A stretch of DNA of 64,000 bases from Hemicordylus capensis (lineage: Eukaryota; Chordata; Lepidosauria; Squamata; Cordylidae). The notes beneath the pieces are model-generated. The model was not told the origin of the DNA. It worked only from the letters and a program-made list of their open reading frames with translations, and searched no databases. A program made the position numbers and the translations under genes. How positions within the stretch are numbered: position 1 is the first letter of the stretch; the number at the start of each line of letters is the position of its first letter. The stretch covers positions 41,380,501 through 41,444,500 of the forward strand of contig NC_069658.1 of the NCBI RefSeq assembly GCF_027244095.1, read 5' to 3'. Shown here piece by piece: positions 45,990 to 57,312 of this stretch.

Positions 45990-46485
45990 TGGGGGTGATG
46001 TCTATAGAAAGCCATAATTTTAACACATATTGGACCAGTTTGGATGATATTTCCACCTGTCATCCTAATCACATGAGTGTGGGCTTACATGTCTTTCTTG
46101 TCTAGTGTGCTGTCCTAGGGCTACCTAACTCCAAGATGAAGTGGTTCAGATGAATTAGGTAGTGACTGCACAGTGCACCAGGCTGAAAGATGTGAGCACT
46201 CATGATCCTCCCCCACATGATTACTATGGGTCAGTGGATGTATCATCCAAAATGGCCCATGGCCATTATGAGAATATGACACTAGTTTGATGAGAAGATA
46301 TGGGAATCCTTTTTTGTTTTCATTTTAAAGCCTACAGATTATTGATTTGGCTGGTATAGAAATGTAACAAACAAACCAAGATCTCTTTTTCCCCAAAAAA
46401 ACATTTTTATAGCAATCATAAGTGCTTTCCTACATTTCACTATTCTTAGAAAGGTATTATATAACTTCTACTGCACAAAATGGTC
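45990..46485. other. Unclassified stretch
   Basis: No supported gene or repeat. Confidence 0.4.
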
Positions 46486-46489
46486 CATT

Positions 46490-46596
46490 ATGCTCCAATG
46501 CTTTTTAACATCTACATGAAACCGTTGGGAGAGATCATCAGGAGATTTGGTGCAGGGTGCTATCAGTATGCTGATGACACCCAAATCTACGAAACA
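46490..46596 (+). mobile_element. L2-type LINE, RT fragment (left of a split copy)
   Basis: Encodes PMLFNIYMKPLGEIIRRFG and QYADDTQIY, with the intact YADD box at 46567-46578. Matching L2 sequence resumes at about 53640, so the two parts probably belong to one L2 copy split by the Penelope-like element. Confidence 0.75.
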
Positions 46597-47389
46597 TGAA
46601 ACATTTTATCAACATTATAGAATGTTTATCCATTCAGACATCTTTTTCATATGTTACTTTGGATGTTCAATCTTTATACATCTATTCCTCACGAAGGTGC
46701 CAGGATGATAATTTAAGCTTATCCTGATTCTACACCCCAGCAAAATCCTCCAACACATTTTTAATTGGATTTGTTAGATATTATATTAAGGGGAAAATAT
46801 TTTTGTTTTGAAAGCAAATACAATCTACAAATGCAGGGAGTGGCTATGGGCAGCCCTGTTGCTCCCAGTATTGCAAACTTATATATGTCTCATTTGGAAA
46901 CTAACATCGTTTAAAATGAGGATTGTAGACGTCACAAGAAAGGTTTGTTACATTATGATAGATTTATAGATCATATTTTCATTATCATTCAGTCAGATTG
47001 CCATACATCCTCATGTTTTGATTGGTTCAATTCAATTGATCCACATAAAAGGTTCACTGGACATGTCAATAATCAGTCCATCTCATTTTTAGATGTTACA
47101 GTGTATAAAGAAGCCAATAACATCTTGGTCAGAGGATATTGAAAACCAACAGATAGATTTTCCATTTTCCATTACAAAAGCTTCCATCCCAGACATATCA
47201 AAGACAACATCTGCCCCCATCTGGAACCCCCTCCCTCTCTGTTTGTGCTTTGCATTTGATTGATTTTTCTTCTGCTGGGTTCATTTTTATTGATTATTGT
47301 TGATTCCTGATTATTGTTTGCTGTTATATATTTATTGCTGTGTGGATAATTTTTGTGTGCCCCCTCTGGGCCTGCTGCCCCCTTTCTCC

Positions 47390-48345
47390 TGACACCCACC
47401 CAGATTCCCCCCTACCATCCAGATTCCCCCCCACTGCCCCCCTCCCTCTTCTGTGCCTGCCCGGGCTTGCCTTGCTTTGGGATAATTTTGGTGCTTTTTA
47501 AAAAAAAGATTAATTTCTGCTGTGTGTGCGCTCTGATTTGATTGATTCCTTATTAATATTATATTGAAGACTTTGTTTGCTCTGTTGTTGTCCATTATTT
47601 CCTGGGTTTTTGCAGTTTTGCTCTTGTTGGGTCATTCCTGGTTTTTGTTGTTGACTGGTTGTTGTTGATGATGATTTTGTGCCCCTTGGGGCCTGGTGCC
47701 CCCCCACCCCTGCTCCTGCTCTGCCAATCTCCCCCTCCCATCCAGATTCCCACCCACCTCCTCTCTCTGCCCCCTTGGGCCTGCTTCCCCCTTCCTCCTA
47801 ACACCCCCCCAGCTAGATTCACTCCCATCCCCCCCTCTCTCTGCCCCCTTGGGCCTGCTGCCCCCTCCCTCCTAACACCCCCTTCCTATCCAGAGTCTCC
47901 CCTCCCTTCCATATTTCCCCCACTGCTCCCCCTTCTAGTCTGTGCCTGCCTGCCTGGGTTGGTTTTGAAGAATTTTGGTTTTTCAAAAAATATTAATTTC
48001 CGCTGTGTGTGCTTTGATTTGATTGATTCCTTTCTTATTAATATTATATTGAAATCAGACTTTGTTTGCTCTGTTGTTCATTATTTCCTGAGTTTTTGCA
48101 CTCACCCCCCTGCCCCCTTGGGCCTGCTGTCCCCTTTCTCCTAACACCCCCCCTCCCAGCTACATCACCCTCACTCACCCCCCTCTCTCTGCTCCCTTGG
48201 GCCTGCTACCCCCTTCCTCCTAACAACCCCACTCCTAGCTACATCACCCCCATTCACCCCCTCTCTGCCCCATTGGGCCTGCTGCCCCCTTCCTCCTAAC
48301 ACCCCCACTCCCAGCTACATCACCCCTACCCTCCCTCTCTATCTG
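47390..48345. repeat. Roughly 480-bp tandem duplication of a C-rich unit
   Basis: Two copies share CTGTGCCTGCC, TTTTGG..TTAATTTC(T/C)GCTG, TGATTTGATTGATTCC, ATTAATATTATATTGAA, GACTTTGTTTGCTCTGTTG and CATTATTTCCTG, at about 47450-47615 and 47940-48100. C-rich stretches of repeated GGGCCTGCTGCCCCCTTCCT and CTAACACCCCC, period about 75 bp, follow each. Confidence 0.75.
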
Positions 48346-49316
48346 CCCCCAAGTCGCAGCATGCCAGCCAAGTCACAGCGTGCCTGCTACTGGTGCTGCA
48401 AGTGGCCAAACACAGTTTATACACACACCCCCGCCTGTTTATACACCCTCCCGCCCACGCCCACATAAGAAACCCGATGCTGACCACAACAAGCCCTTAT
48501 CTCCACCTGTCAGCATTCGGGGGCCTGGCATGGGCACGGCACACACACCTAAAAGTAGTACAGCCCCACAATAATACCACCAGATTAGCACCAGTAGCAG
48601 CGGGTACACATTCTGTAAATATGTAAATATGTAAATAATAATTTTTTTTAAAAATTCTGTTAATAATCAACCCTCCAAACATATTGAAAATCATACTTGT
48701 AAACAAATGAAATGATGACTCCAAAAAGTATTTATTTTTTAAAATATGTTATGAAAGAAATCATGTGTGGGGTTGGTTTTCATTAAAAATGTGTTTAATA
48801 TCTTTTTAATGCTTCCTGAATGAATTATCATGTTGTTGATTATGGTTACTGTTGATGTTGACTGACAAATTATAATCACAGAACTTTACTTGTCAACACA
48901 ACATATTGATTGTCTGGGTTCTTTGGGGAGAGAGGAGGGAATTGGATCTGTGTCTGTGCTGCTTGTACTGTCTGGATAGAAAGCTGTGTGTGTGTGCTGT
49001 TTCTGTTGTGTCTGTGTGGATGGATGTTAGTACTGTCTCTGTGTTTGGATGGATGCTTTCTTGCTGTAGTGTGGTGTCTGTCTGTCTGTCTGTGTCTGCA
49101 TGTTTTTCCCCTCCCCCCTCCCCCCCTCCAACTCTCCCCTCATCCCTCCCCTCATCCCTCCCTCCATCCTCTTCATCACCCTCTTCCACACCCACCTGCC
49201 CCTGGTCTGGCAAGCTCATGAGAACTGGTTTCCCACCGAAGCACACACATCACGTGTGTGCATATATGTGGCATATGACCTATTCTGAGCCAAACCCTCC
49301 TCCCCTTTCAGTCCCC

Positions 49317-49663
49317 TCTGTGCTTGGTTTGGTTTGGATTGGTCCCCTGGCCTGCCTGGACTGCTTCTTGGATTTTTCAGCTGTAGCGTGTATGCAACTG
49401 TGCATTCATAATGAAGGAGGAGAGCAGCAGAGCAGAGCAGGTCAGCTTCTATTCTGTGGTAGCCTCAGTGGGCAGGCACTGGGGCGGTGTTTTTTCTTTG
49501 TTTGTTTTTGCATCATCCATCCTGTAGCAGCAGCAGAGCAGGTCTGCTTCTTCTCTGTGTGTGCTGTGCTAGCAGGCAGTAGCTTTTTAGAGCATTGTCA
49601 TTGTCAACACTAGTTAGTGGTCTGTGTCATCTTAGTTGCTTGGGTAGGTAAGGTGGACTGACC
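49317..49663. repeat. 347-bp block, first copy
   Basis: Visually identical, with no gaps, to 51994-52340 (constant offset 2677). It begins TCTGTGCTTGGTTTGGTT and ends AAGGTGGACTGACC. Confidence 0.95.
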
Positions 49664-49699
49664 TGGGTGGTGTTAGGGTGCCCGGATAGGGGCAAAAAA

Positions 49700-50240
49700 G
49701 CTGGGGTGGCAATTGATGGGTGCCCCTAGTATTTTTGGTGAATTTTTGAAGAAAATATCCCCATTGGATATAATGAGGATTTGGGGCAGCCCCGAACCCT
49801 GCCTCTGTGGGGTGGAAGTACCCCAAAGTGGGTCTGGGGCCATGGCAAAAATGGCCTCAGTCCCTCCCAGAAATCCCCAGATTGATAGGAGTGATTTTTT
49901 TAAAAAAGGATTTCCTAATGCATTAAATATCTCTCATAAGGATTGATGGCTTAACCTTTCACCCAGTGACACACATTCCAGCAATCCCTATGAGAGATAT
50001 TTAATGCCTTAGGAAATCCTTTTAAACAACAACAACAAAAACGCCATTCCTGTCAATCTGGTGATATCTGGGAGGGACTAAAGCCATTTTTGCCATGGCC
50101 TCAGACCCACTTTGGGGTGCTTCCACCCCACAGAGGCGGGGTTCGGGGCTGCCCCAAATCCTCATTATAGCCAATGGGAATTTATTTTTTCAAAAATTCA
50201 CCATTAATACTAGGGCCAACCAATTGCCTTGGGAAGTTGT
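49700..50240. repeat. Fold-back palindrome of the hAT right half
   Basis: The arms at about 49720-49945 and 49985-50215 are inverted copies (for example AAAATTCACC, ATCCCCATTGG, GCCCCGAACC, GGCAAAAATGGC, TTAAATATCTCTCATAAGG). Divergence is modest. Confidence 0.85.
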
Positions 50241-51569
50241 GGGTGGGGGACACCCATGGATGCCTACCACCCACCCCAGATTTTTGCCCCTGAGTACTCC
50301 ACAGAGGGAGTTATAGGCAACAATGGGAAATATTCTAAAAATTCATAGAAAATCATAGGAATGTCCAATTGCTTTGAGGTTTGGGTGGTAGTTGGCACCC
50401 AAGGGTGCCTACCACCCTACCTACCTTTTGAGGTTCAAACCAGTTTCAACCAGTTCAAACCGGTTTGAAACTGGTTTGAATTCAAAACGAACCAGGGGTT
50501 GGTTTGAGCAAAACCAAAACTGAACCACCACCACCCAGTTCGAACTTGGTTCGAATTTGAACCAAACTGGGTGAACCAGTTTTATGCACATCCCTAAAGA
50601 CAACATTCCCTTTGGACAATTTTTAAGACTGAAACAAAATTGCACAAGTGGTTACATCTTTAAACAACAAAGTGGGGCATATTCCCGGGGATTAAAAAAA
50701 TAGGGGTTTCCCACCACACATCATAGATTTGTCAGTGACATGAACAGAAGGGATAGCCAGACACACATTATTTGACAATAAATCATCTACTACTCAATCC
50801 AAATTATTTTGGTTCCTGGAGTTTAGCCCTCTAGCCAATTTGGTTAAACAGATCATCAAGAGACATTGGCACATAATTCAAGATCTTCCAGATTGTGATA
50901 CACCACCAGGAATGGGCTATCGTAGAACATCAAATTTGAAAGGATCATTTAGTTCATTCTGACATCAATCATACTACAATACAGTCTTCCAGTACCAGGT
51001 TTCTAGGACATAGATGCGGTCATTGTTCTTGTCTCGCTTATTCTGTGCAGATCAAGCAGTTCATCAATCCTAACAATGGCAACTTGATTAGACTAAGATA
51101 TTTCACAAATTGCCTTTCATCAAAAGCAGTCTACATCATCATTTGTCCTTGTTCACTTCTTTATGTGGGTCAAACTGGTAAATCTTTAAAAACCCACATA
51201 ATTGAACACAAAAGTAAAATCAGGTCAGGCAATTTGGAGGCCTCATTGACTGCAAATTTTTTGGAGTACAACCATGGAGTGGGTGAGCATAAGTTTTTTT
51301 GCCATTGAAAAAATCCTCACTCTAAGTAAGAAAGGCATAGATCCATCCATTAACTTACTCCAACATGAAGCCTTCTGGATTTTTTATTTAAACACTGTAA
51401 TCCCATTTGGACTTAATGAAAAATTGGAGTTTGCACCATCTTTGTAACAATGTATTACTTACCTACACATGACTGTAAATGTCAGTCACACAATGATTTA
51501 GTTTGGGTTTCCCATAATTAGGTTAGTGGGCTTACTATTGAGAACACAAGTGTTAATATATCTTTTACA

Positions 51570-52420
51570 TTTACATACTCCAGTCACAAATGGTCCCTTT
51601 GTAATAGTGTTTATTATCATGCTGACAATTTACCTGGGTTATGGCCAGAGGCGTAACTATAGGGGGCAGGGGGGGCACGTGCCCCGGGCGCCATCTTTTC
51701 TGGTCACGTGAGGGGCGCCGCCATGACAAAAAAAAATTTGTCATGCACTATGTAGACATACTGGTGGTTCTTCCCAAGTATATTTTAACTTTCTAGCTGT
51801 GTTAGAATTGCCTCCTGCCTGTAATTATGCCCTTCCCTTACAGTTGTGTCATCACACATGTTGGTTACACCGCCGTGCACTGTCCAGTTAGGTCTTGTTG
51901 TTGGCTTGTGTGGGCAGCAGCTGCTGGCTGTGTGCTATGCTCATGCTGTGGTGTGATGTTAGTACTACTACTAGTAGTAGCAGTAGCTAGTAGTCTGTGC
52001 TTGGTTTGGTTTGGATTGGTCCCCTGGCCTGCCTGGACTGCTTCTTGGATTTTTCAGCTGTAGCGTGTATGCAACTGTGCATTCATAATGAAGGAGGAGA
52101 GCAGCAGAGCAGAGCAGGTCAGCTTCTATTCTGTGGTAGCCTCAGTGGGCAGGCACTGGGGCGGTGTTTTTTCTTTGTTTGTTTTTGCATCATCCATCCT
52201 GTAGCAGCAGCAGAGCAGGTCTGCTTCTTCTCTGTGTGTGCTGTGCTAGCAGGCAGTAGCTTTTTAGAGCATTGTCATTGTCAACACTAGTTAGTGGTCT
52301 GTGTCATCTTAGTTGCTTGGGTAGGTAAGGTGGACTGACCAGGATTTACATACTCCAGTCACAAATGGTCCCTTTGTAATAGTGTTTATTATCATGCTGA
52401 CAATTTACCTGGGTTATGGC
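51570..52420. repeat. Duplicated flank with 347-bp filler block
   Basis: 51570-51731 and 52344-52506 are near-identical copies of the Penelope-like 3' region plus the left end of a hAT; I see about two single-base length differences before the poly-A zone. Between them, 51732-51993 is unplaced sequence and 51994-52340 is the exact repeat of 49317-49663. Confidence 0.85.
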
Positions 52421-52796
52421 CAGAGGCGTAACTATAGGGGGCAGGGAGGGGCACGTGCCCCGGGCGCCATCTTTTCTGGTCACGTGAGGGGCGCCGCCAT
52501 GACAAAAAAATTTTTTTTAATTTTTTTTTAAAAATTTTGTTAATACAAATGTTTCCTGCTCAGTGCAGCAGCGCTGCAGCAGTCAAGGGAGCGCATCGGC
52601 GCCCTCTCCCCCACGAGCAGTCCCTTCCGCCCCCCCCCCATTGCTTTGCTGGCGCCTGGAGGCCAGTCAGTGGCCTGGCTTGGCGGCGGCGGGCGCTTGT
52701 GAGGAAAAACCTAATGTAGTATGTTGGGGGGCGCGCGGGGGGGGGGCGCCATTTCAGTGCTTGCCCCGGGTGCCGTTTTCCCTAGTTACGCCTCTG
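52421..52796. mobile_element. hAT MITE, CAGAGGCGTA family, copy 3
   Basis: The ends are CAGAGGCGTAACTATAGG and CTAGTTACGCCTCTG. The target duplication GTTATGGC is exact (52413-52420 and 52797-52804). It has GGGCACGTGCCC and a poly-A/T zone. A left-end fragment with the same flank is at 51646-51731. Confidence 0.9.
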
Positions 52797-53639
52797 GTTA
52801 TGGCATATGTCCAGTAGAACTAATACTCATGTTTCTACCTAATGTTGTTGTTTGGGGATTAGTACCTTACACAGTCAGCAACATCTTCAATCTTGAGTTA
52901 TAATTGATTGCTAGTAGATATAAAGTCAGGTGGTAAGAGATTTGAGTTAGAGCAAGCTTTACACCTATTTATACAAGGGCATGCTTGAGAAATAATCAGA
53001 AGAGATAGCACAACAGTAAGTAGCCAGAACTTGCTGACTTTTTGTGGTAATATAGCCTTTTGATAAGATGTTTCTATATTCCTTACCAGCTGAGCATTTC
53101 TTCAGCTTAAATCTTACTGAAACAGGAATGGCTCTACCACAATTGACAAAACCAGTCCATTAAGTTCCTTGCTCAAACATCCTGTTTACGTTTATCTATA
53201 TGTTAAAAGATATGAGTATTCTCTTTTGGAGATACATTGGGGAGGTATTTGTTTGAAAAATGTGAAGTAGTTTAAATAATGACTGGGGTTCATTTCTTAG
53301 AATATCAAGAAATTGGAATACATTGATTCATATCAATACACAAGATTTATGTCCATCATCACTTGATAAAGAGTTCTTTTGAAATGGAGGTTCACCAGGT
53401 CACTGTAGTGTGTGTGGATGTCTTTACTATCAACTTGGTTATCGACCTTATGTACTCTGTTCATGATATATAGTCCATGGACTTTATCATTTATATGATT
53501 ATTTCTATTGTGGAATCTATTGTTGGTATATACCATTGTATTATGTATACCTAATTGATGTATATTGTCTATATTTCACAATACAGCATTTCCTATCTTA
53601 TTGTTGGTATATTTATATCTATTGGTAACTTTATGAGGG

Positions 53640-53895
53640 ATCATTCTGGATGGGGCCACACTTCCCCAGAAGTAACAGGTATACAGTCTAGGAGTGCTTC
53701 TGGAGCCATAACTTTCCCTGGTATCCCAGGTTGAGGTGGTGGTCAGAGGTGCTTTCTATCAGCTTCAGCTGATGTACCAGCTGCGTCCGTTTCTTGAGAT
53801 GAATGACTTCAGAAGAATAGTACATATGCTGGTAACCTCCAGACCTAGTTACAGCAATGCCCTCTATGTGGGGCTGCTGTTGCAGACCAGGCCTG
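53640..53895 (+). mobile_element. L2-type LINE fragment (right of the split copy)
   Basis: Reads LGVLLEP-like, then YQLQLMYQLRPFLEMN, then SRPSYSNALYVGLLLQT across frames. This is the L2 segment that normally follows the RT domain. About 100 residues expected between YADD and here are missing. Confidence 0.6.
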
Positions 53896-53912
53896 ATCTA
53901 TATACTAAATAT

Positions 53913-54738
53913 TAGGGGTGTGCAATTTGGGTTTTTGGTGATTCAGTTTGGGACCCAAAATGAATCACCCCCGATCTGTTCTGTGCCCGAATCTGGGCCA
54001 CCCAAATCACCCCTGATTCGGTTCGGATTTGGATTAAATCCGAATCCAAATCTGAATTGATTTGGGAAGTAAAAATGGGTCCCAGTGGCAAGATAGTGGG
54101 GTGGCGTGGTAGTGCCAAATGGTTGGAGGCTACCACCCAAATTTCAGGGGAATTGGGCAAAGGGCTTGTTTTTGGGGAATTTTTGACGTTTTAGTGTCTT
54201 TGGGGCAGTTTGGGGGTATAGAGTAGGATCTGGGCAAAAAGAGTGGGGTGGGGTGGTAGTGGCTAATGAGTGAAGGCTACCACCCCAATTTCAGAGTGAT
54301 TGGGCAGAGGGCTGATTTTTGGGGAATTGTTGAAGTTTACGCATCTTTAAGGTTTTCCCCCATAGAGAAGCATTGAGGTGTCAGCAAATGGATAGCTTCA
54401 TGTGGGGGGCAAAGGGGTGGCCTAGAGCAGTGTGGGGTTGGTGATAGTGCCAGGTAGGGTCAAGGAAGCTACCTGAATTTTTTCAAAGGATTTGGGCAGA
54501 GGGCTGATTTTTGGGGAATTGTTAAAGTTTACGCGTCTTTAAGGTTTTTCCCCATAGAGAAGCATTGAGGTGTCAGCAGCCCCATAAGTGCACTTGGGGG
54601 GTGCTGGGGTGGCCCAGAGCGAGTGGTAGTGTAGTGCACATAGGGTGCCAACCATCCCCATGGGTTTCTAAGCCATGGGGTACAGGGTTCTGTTGTTTCA
54701 GAGGTATTCTGTGTGTGGATTCTATGATAGCTAATGAG
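53913..54738. mobile_element. hAT fold-back element, left half only
   Basis: Starts TAGGGGTGTGCAATTTGGG. The body matches the left arm of the element at 60639 (AGAGTGGGGTGGGGTGGTAG, GGCAGAGGGCTGATTTTTGG, CCCCATAGAGAAGCATTGAG). It stops at GCTAATGAGA, close to the palindrome centre of the other copy, where a truncated Tc1 begins. The right arm is lost. Confidence 0.8.
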
Positions 54739-55319
54739 ATTACATGGAACCAATAAGACAAGGATTGAAGAATAGAACATTATCGGACCTCTGAAAAGTA
54801 TAAGCATGCATATGTATTCAGTACTTGGTTTGGGCCCCTTTTGCAGCAATTACTGCCTCAATGTGGCGTGGCATGGATGCTATCAGCCTGTGGCACTGAT
54901 GAGGTATTATGGAAGACCAGGATGCTTCATTAGCGGCCTTCAGCAATTCTGCATTGTTTGGTCTCATGTCTCTCATCCTTCTCTTGGCAATGCCCCATAG
55001 ATTCTCTATGGGGTCAGGTCAGGCAAGTTTGCTGGCCAATCAAGCACAGTACACTGTATACTTTTCGGAGGTCCGATATTGTTCTATTCTTCAATCCTTG
55101 TCTTCTTGGTTCCATGTAATATTCTAATTTTCTGAGATTGTGGATTTGGGGTTTTCATGAGCTGTACGCCATGATCATCACAATTATAACAAATTAAGGC
55201 TTGACTTATCTCGCTTTGCATGTAATGCGTCTGTCTCATATATCAGTTTCACCTTTTAATTTGCATTACTGAAATTAATGGACTTTTGCACGATATTCTA
55301 ATTTTCCGAGTTTCACCTG
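54738..55319 (-). mobile_element. Tc1-like element, truncated
   Basis: The right terminus is complete (AGTTTCACCTG followed by TA at 55320). On the minus strand it encodes the transposase end LWGIAKRRMRDMRPNNAELL and IEAVIAAKGAQTKY. The left side begins within the inner part of the terminal repeat (ATTACATGGAACC), so one arm is mostly missing. It is very close in sequence to the copies at 44426 and 63787. Confidence 0.9.
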
Positions 55320-55365
55320 TAGGTCCTGGAACATTAAAGGATAGCTTATAATAGGTCCTGGGTCT

Positions 55366-55398
55366 GATCCAGCAGGGCTGTTCTTATGTTCTTTTATT
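55366..55398 (+). mobile_element. CR1 3' terminus
   Basis: GGTCTGATCCAGCAGGGCTG followed by TTCTTATGTTCTT: only the last 30 or so bases of a CR1. Confidence 0.6.
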
Positions 55399-55399
55399 C

Positions 55400-55935
55400 C
55401 CCTACTTATGACCTGCTGTTATGTGTGAAGCTGTCCATTGTGTTTCATAAAAGCCCTAGTTTATTTTTGTATGATCTGTGTCAATTTTTATCCTGCCCCG
55501 AACATTCAATATCACATTTCAAAGCACAACTTTAAAGGATAGCTTATAATATTTCTCAACTGCACTCAGTGTTTACTGGGTTTTGTTGTTGTTATTATTT
55601 GTTTTTTAAAGCAGAGTTGAGTACAAGCTTTGGAAAACACTGTTTGGTCTGGAAACTATCATCTTATGTGGGTGAGAACAACTGATAACTTTGCTATCTA
55701 ATGTGATGATCCATAGAGCAGAAGTAGCACTGGAAAGGGCACTTGATTAAAAAGAGGGCAGGGTGACTGGGGTGATGTTGAGGAATTCTACAATTAATTA
55801 CAAATGTGTGGGCAGCAGAGTGCCATTGTGCTTAAATCAATGTTAACTTAATGAAGCATTATGCCATATTCAATTATTGCTGGTATGTCACTGCACTCCA
55901 TCAGTAGCAAAACAGCCTGTTATTTAAGTACAGCT
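55400..55935. other. Nothing recognised
   Basis: AT-rich unclassified sequence. The word AAAGGATAGCTTATAAT occurs twice (55335 and 55533). Confidence 0.45.
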
Positions 55936-55937
55936 CT

Positions 55938-56210
55938 GAGCCACCTAATGGCACAGCGGGGAAGCAACTTGCCCAGAGAGCAGGAGGCTGTTGGTTCGAA
56001 TCACCGCTGGTGTGTTTCCCAGAATATGGGAAACTCCTATATCAGGCAGCTCCTATATCAGGAAACTCCTATATAGGAAGGTACTGAAAGGCATAATCTC
56101 ATACTGCATGGGAGAAGGCAATGGTGAACCATTCCCGTATTCTACCAAGAAAACTGCATAGCTCTGTGGTCACCAGGAGTCAACACTGACTTTATGGCAC
56201 AATCTTTTCT
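55938..56210 (+). mobile_element. Sauria SINE, full length with internal duplication
   Basis: Head AGCCACCTAATGGCACAGCG, B box GGTTCGAATCACCGC, then ACTCCTATATCAGG repeated two to three times (56033-56078), GGCAATGGTGAACCATTCCC and GGAGTCAACACTGACTTTAT. Confidence 0.85.
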
Positions 56211-56365
56211 CATGATTTAGTCATGTTTTGACACTTACTGGTGAGCCGATCAGAGCACAGGTCCATGAAATCGTAGTCGTCAGGCCAGGAGTCAAAGCTG
56301 GAAAGCAATCCATAGGACAAGGCAAGGTCAAGGTCACATGTCCAAAGGTCAGTACCAGTAGGCAG

Positions 56366-56695
56366 TAGGGATGTGCATGGAACAGCGGCGGGGTGGTTTG
56401 AAGGTGGTGATGGGTCTTCCTTTAAGAGCGGGGGGAGGATGCACTTATCCCTCCTGCCGCTTCCCCCCCCTTGTGTCAGTATTTTTAATAGCCCATTGGG
56501 GCAGCCGCATACCTCCCTGCCGCCCCGTTGCCCTCCTCCTCCAGATTTGACCGGAAGTTGCTGATGCACTGGTGCATCAGCAACTTCCGGTCATATCCAG
56601 AAGAGGAGGGCAACAGGGTGGCAGGGAGATACACTGCCGACCCAATGGGCTGTTAAAAATACCGATGCCGGCAGGGAGAAAGCAGCAGGAGGGGC
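56366..56695. mobile_element. hAT fold-back element, partial
   Basis: Starts TAGGGATGTGCATGGAAC. 56440-56575 and 56576-56695 are inverted arms centred on GATGCACTGGTGCATC, with a perfect inner stem of at least 22 bp (TGACCGGAAGTTGCTGATGC). No right TAGGG end is found. Confidence 0.75.
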
Positions 56696-56699
56696 AAAT

Positions 56700-57310
56700 T
56701 AGGGGATGAAGCAAAGAAGTGAAGAAAAGAAGGGGAAAATGGCAAGACAGAAGCATGAGAGTAGATCAACTGGGAGGAGATGAAGAGAGGAAGGAGAGGA
56801 TTTATAGAGAGAAGAGGAAAATTGGAGAAATGAGGGAAAGGCTCCACAACACAGTCTAGTTGCAATCTAAACATATTACATTTGTGTATTTTGCAAGATT
56901 CAAAACTGTTTCCTTTTTTGTTTTCAATATTTTAAACTAAAAACTCAATACTGTAATAATATAGCCTACATATCTTTCCTTTTTTGCCGGGTACAGAAGT
57001 AAACAAGCGGCACATGTATGAACTTCCCATATGGGATCCAAAGAATAAATCATTGTTGCACAATATTATAACAATGACTAACAAATTATTACCTTGTACA
57101 AAGAAGTCTTCGGCAGCAGTATGTACGTGTCATCTATTGACCATGATGTGTTGCAATAAAGGAAGAACTGAACCTGAGTGGCCTTTCCACATTCATTTCT
57201 TTGAGTCTGCATACATTAAAAATTGGAATGTTTTTATGTCCCCATTTATTTATCCCACCCACCCCCTTTTTAAAAAACTGTAATAGTCAAGTGAAGGGTG
57301 AATCTGATCT
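56700..57310. other. Unclassified stretch
   Basis: Purine-rich GAGGAAGGAGAGG zone (56700-56840), then AT-rich sequence. No gene. Confidence 0.4.
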
Positions 57311-57312
57311 TT

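Larger units (their letters stand above)
47211..50596. mobile_element. 3.4-kb insertion in the Penelope-like element, hAT right end
   Basis: The Penelope-like sequence stops and resumes at AAGACAACAT (47201-47210 and 50597-50606), so this is a single insertion with a target duplication of about 8-10 bp. The right end, TTATGCACATCCCTA, is the complement of the TAGGGATGTGCA hAT terminus and has its GGTTCGAA palindromes. The left end (CTGCCCCCATCTGG) lacks the expected TAGGG and may be eroded. Contents: a duplicated C-rich zone (47390-48345), a pyrimidine-rich stretch (49090-49200), a 347-bp block repeated at 51994, and a fold-back (49700-50240). Confidence 0.65.
46600..53640 (+). mobile_element. 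Penelope-like retroelement (fossil), with nested insertions
   Basis: A broken Penelope-like element lies between two L2 fragments. The reverse transcriptase part (46640-47210) carries motifs such as LDVQSLYTSIPHEG, GVAMGSPVAPSIANLYMS, RFID and SISFLDVTVYKE. The GIY-YIG endonuclease part (50940-51450) has VYIIICPCSLLYVGQTGKS and IIEHKSKIR. A long AT-rich 3' non-coding part follows. A 3.4-kb insertion separates the two coding parts, and a hAT with a local rearrangement lies in the 3' part. It is clearly inactive, with several breaks; the element is old and the insertions are younger. The 5' end is missing. Neptune- or Poseidon-type relatives are the likely kin. Confidence 0.75.

Noticed and set aside
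47659-48144. A proline-rich 161-residue protein
   Set aside because: It comes from a C-rich tandem repeat, with other frames equally open.
48906-49613. A 235-residue frame, with its last 97 residues repeated at 51997-52290
   Set aside because: The repetition is explained by a 347-bp DNA duplication of non-coding transposon sequence. Composition follows TG/CT-rich DNA.
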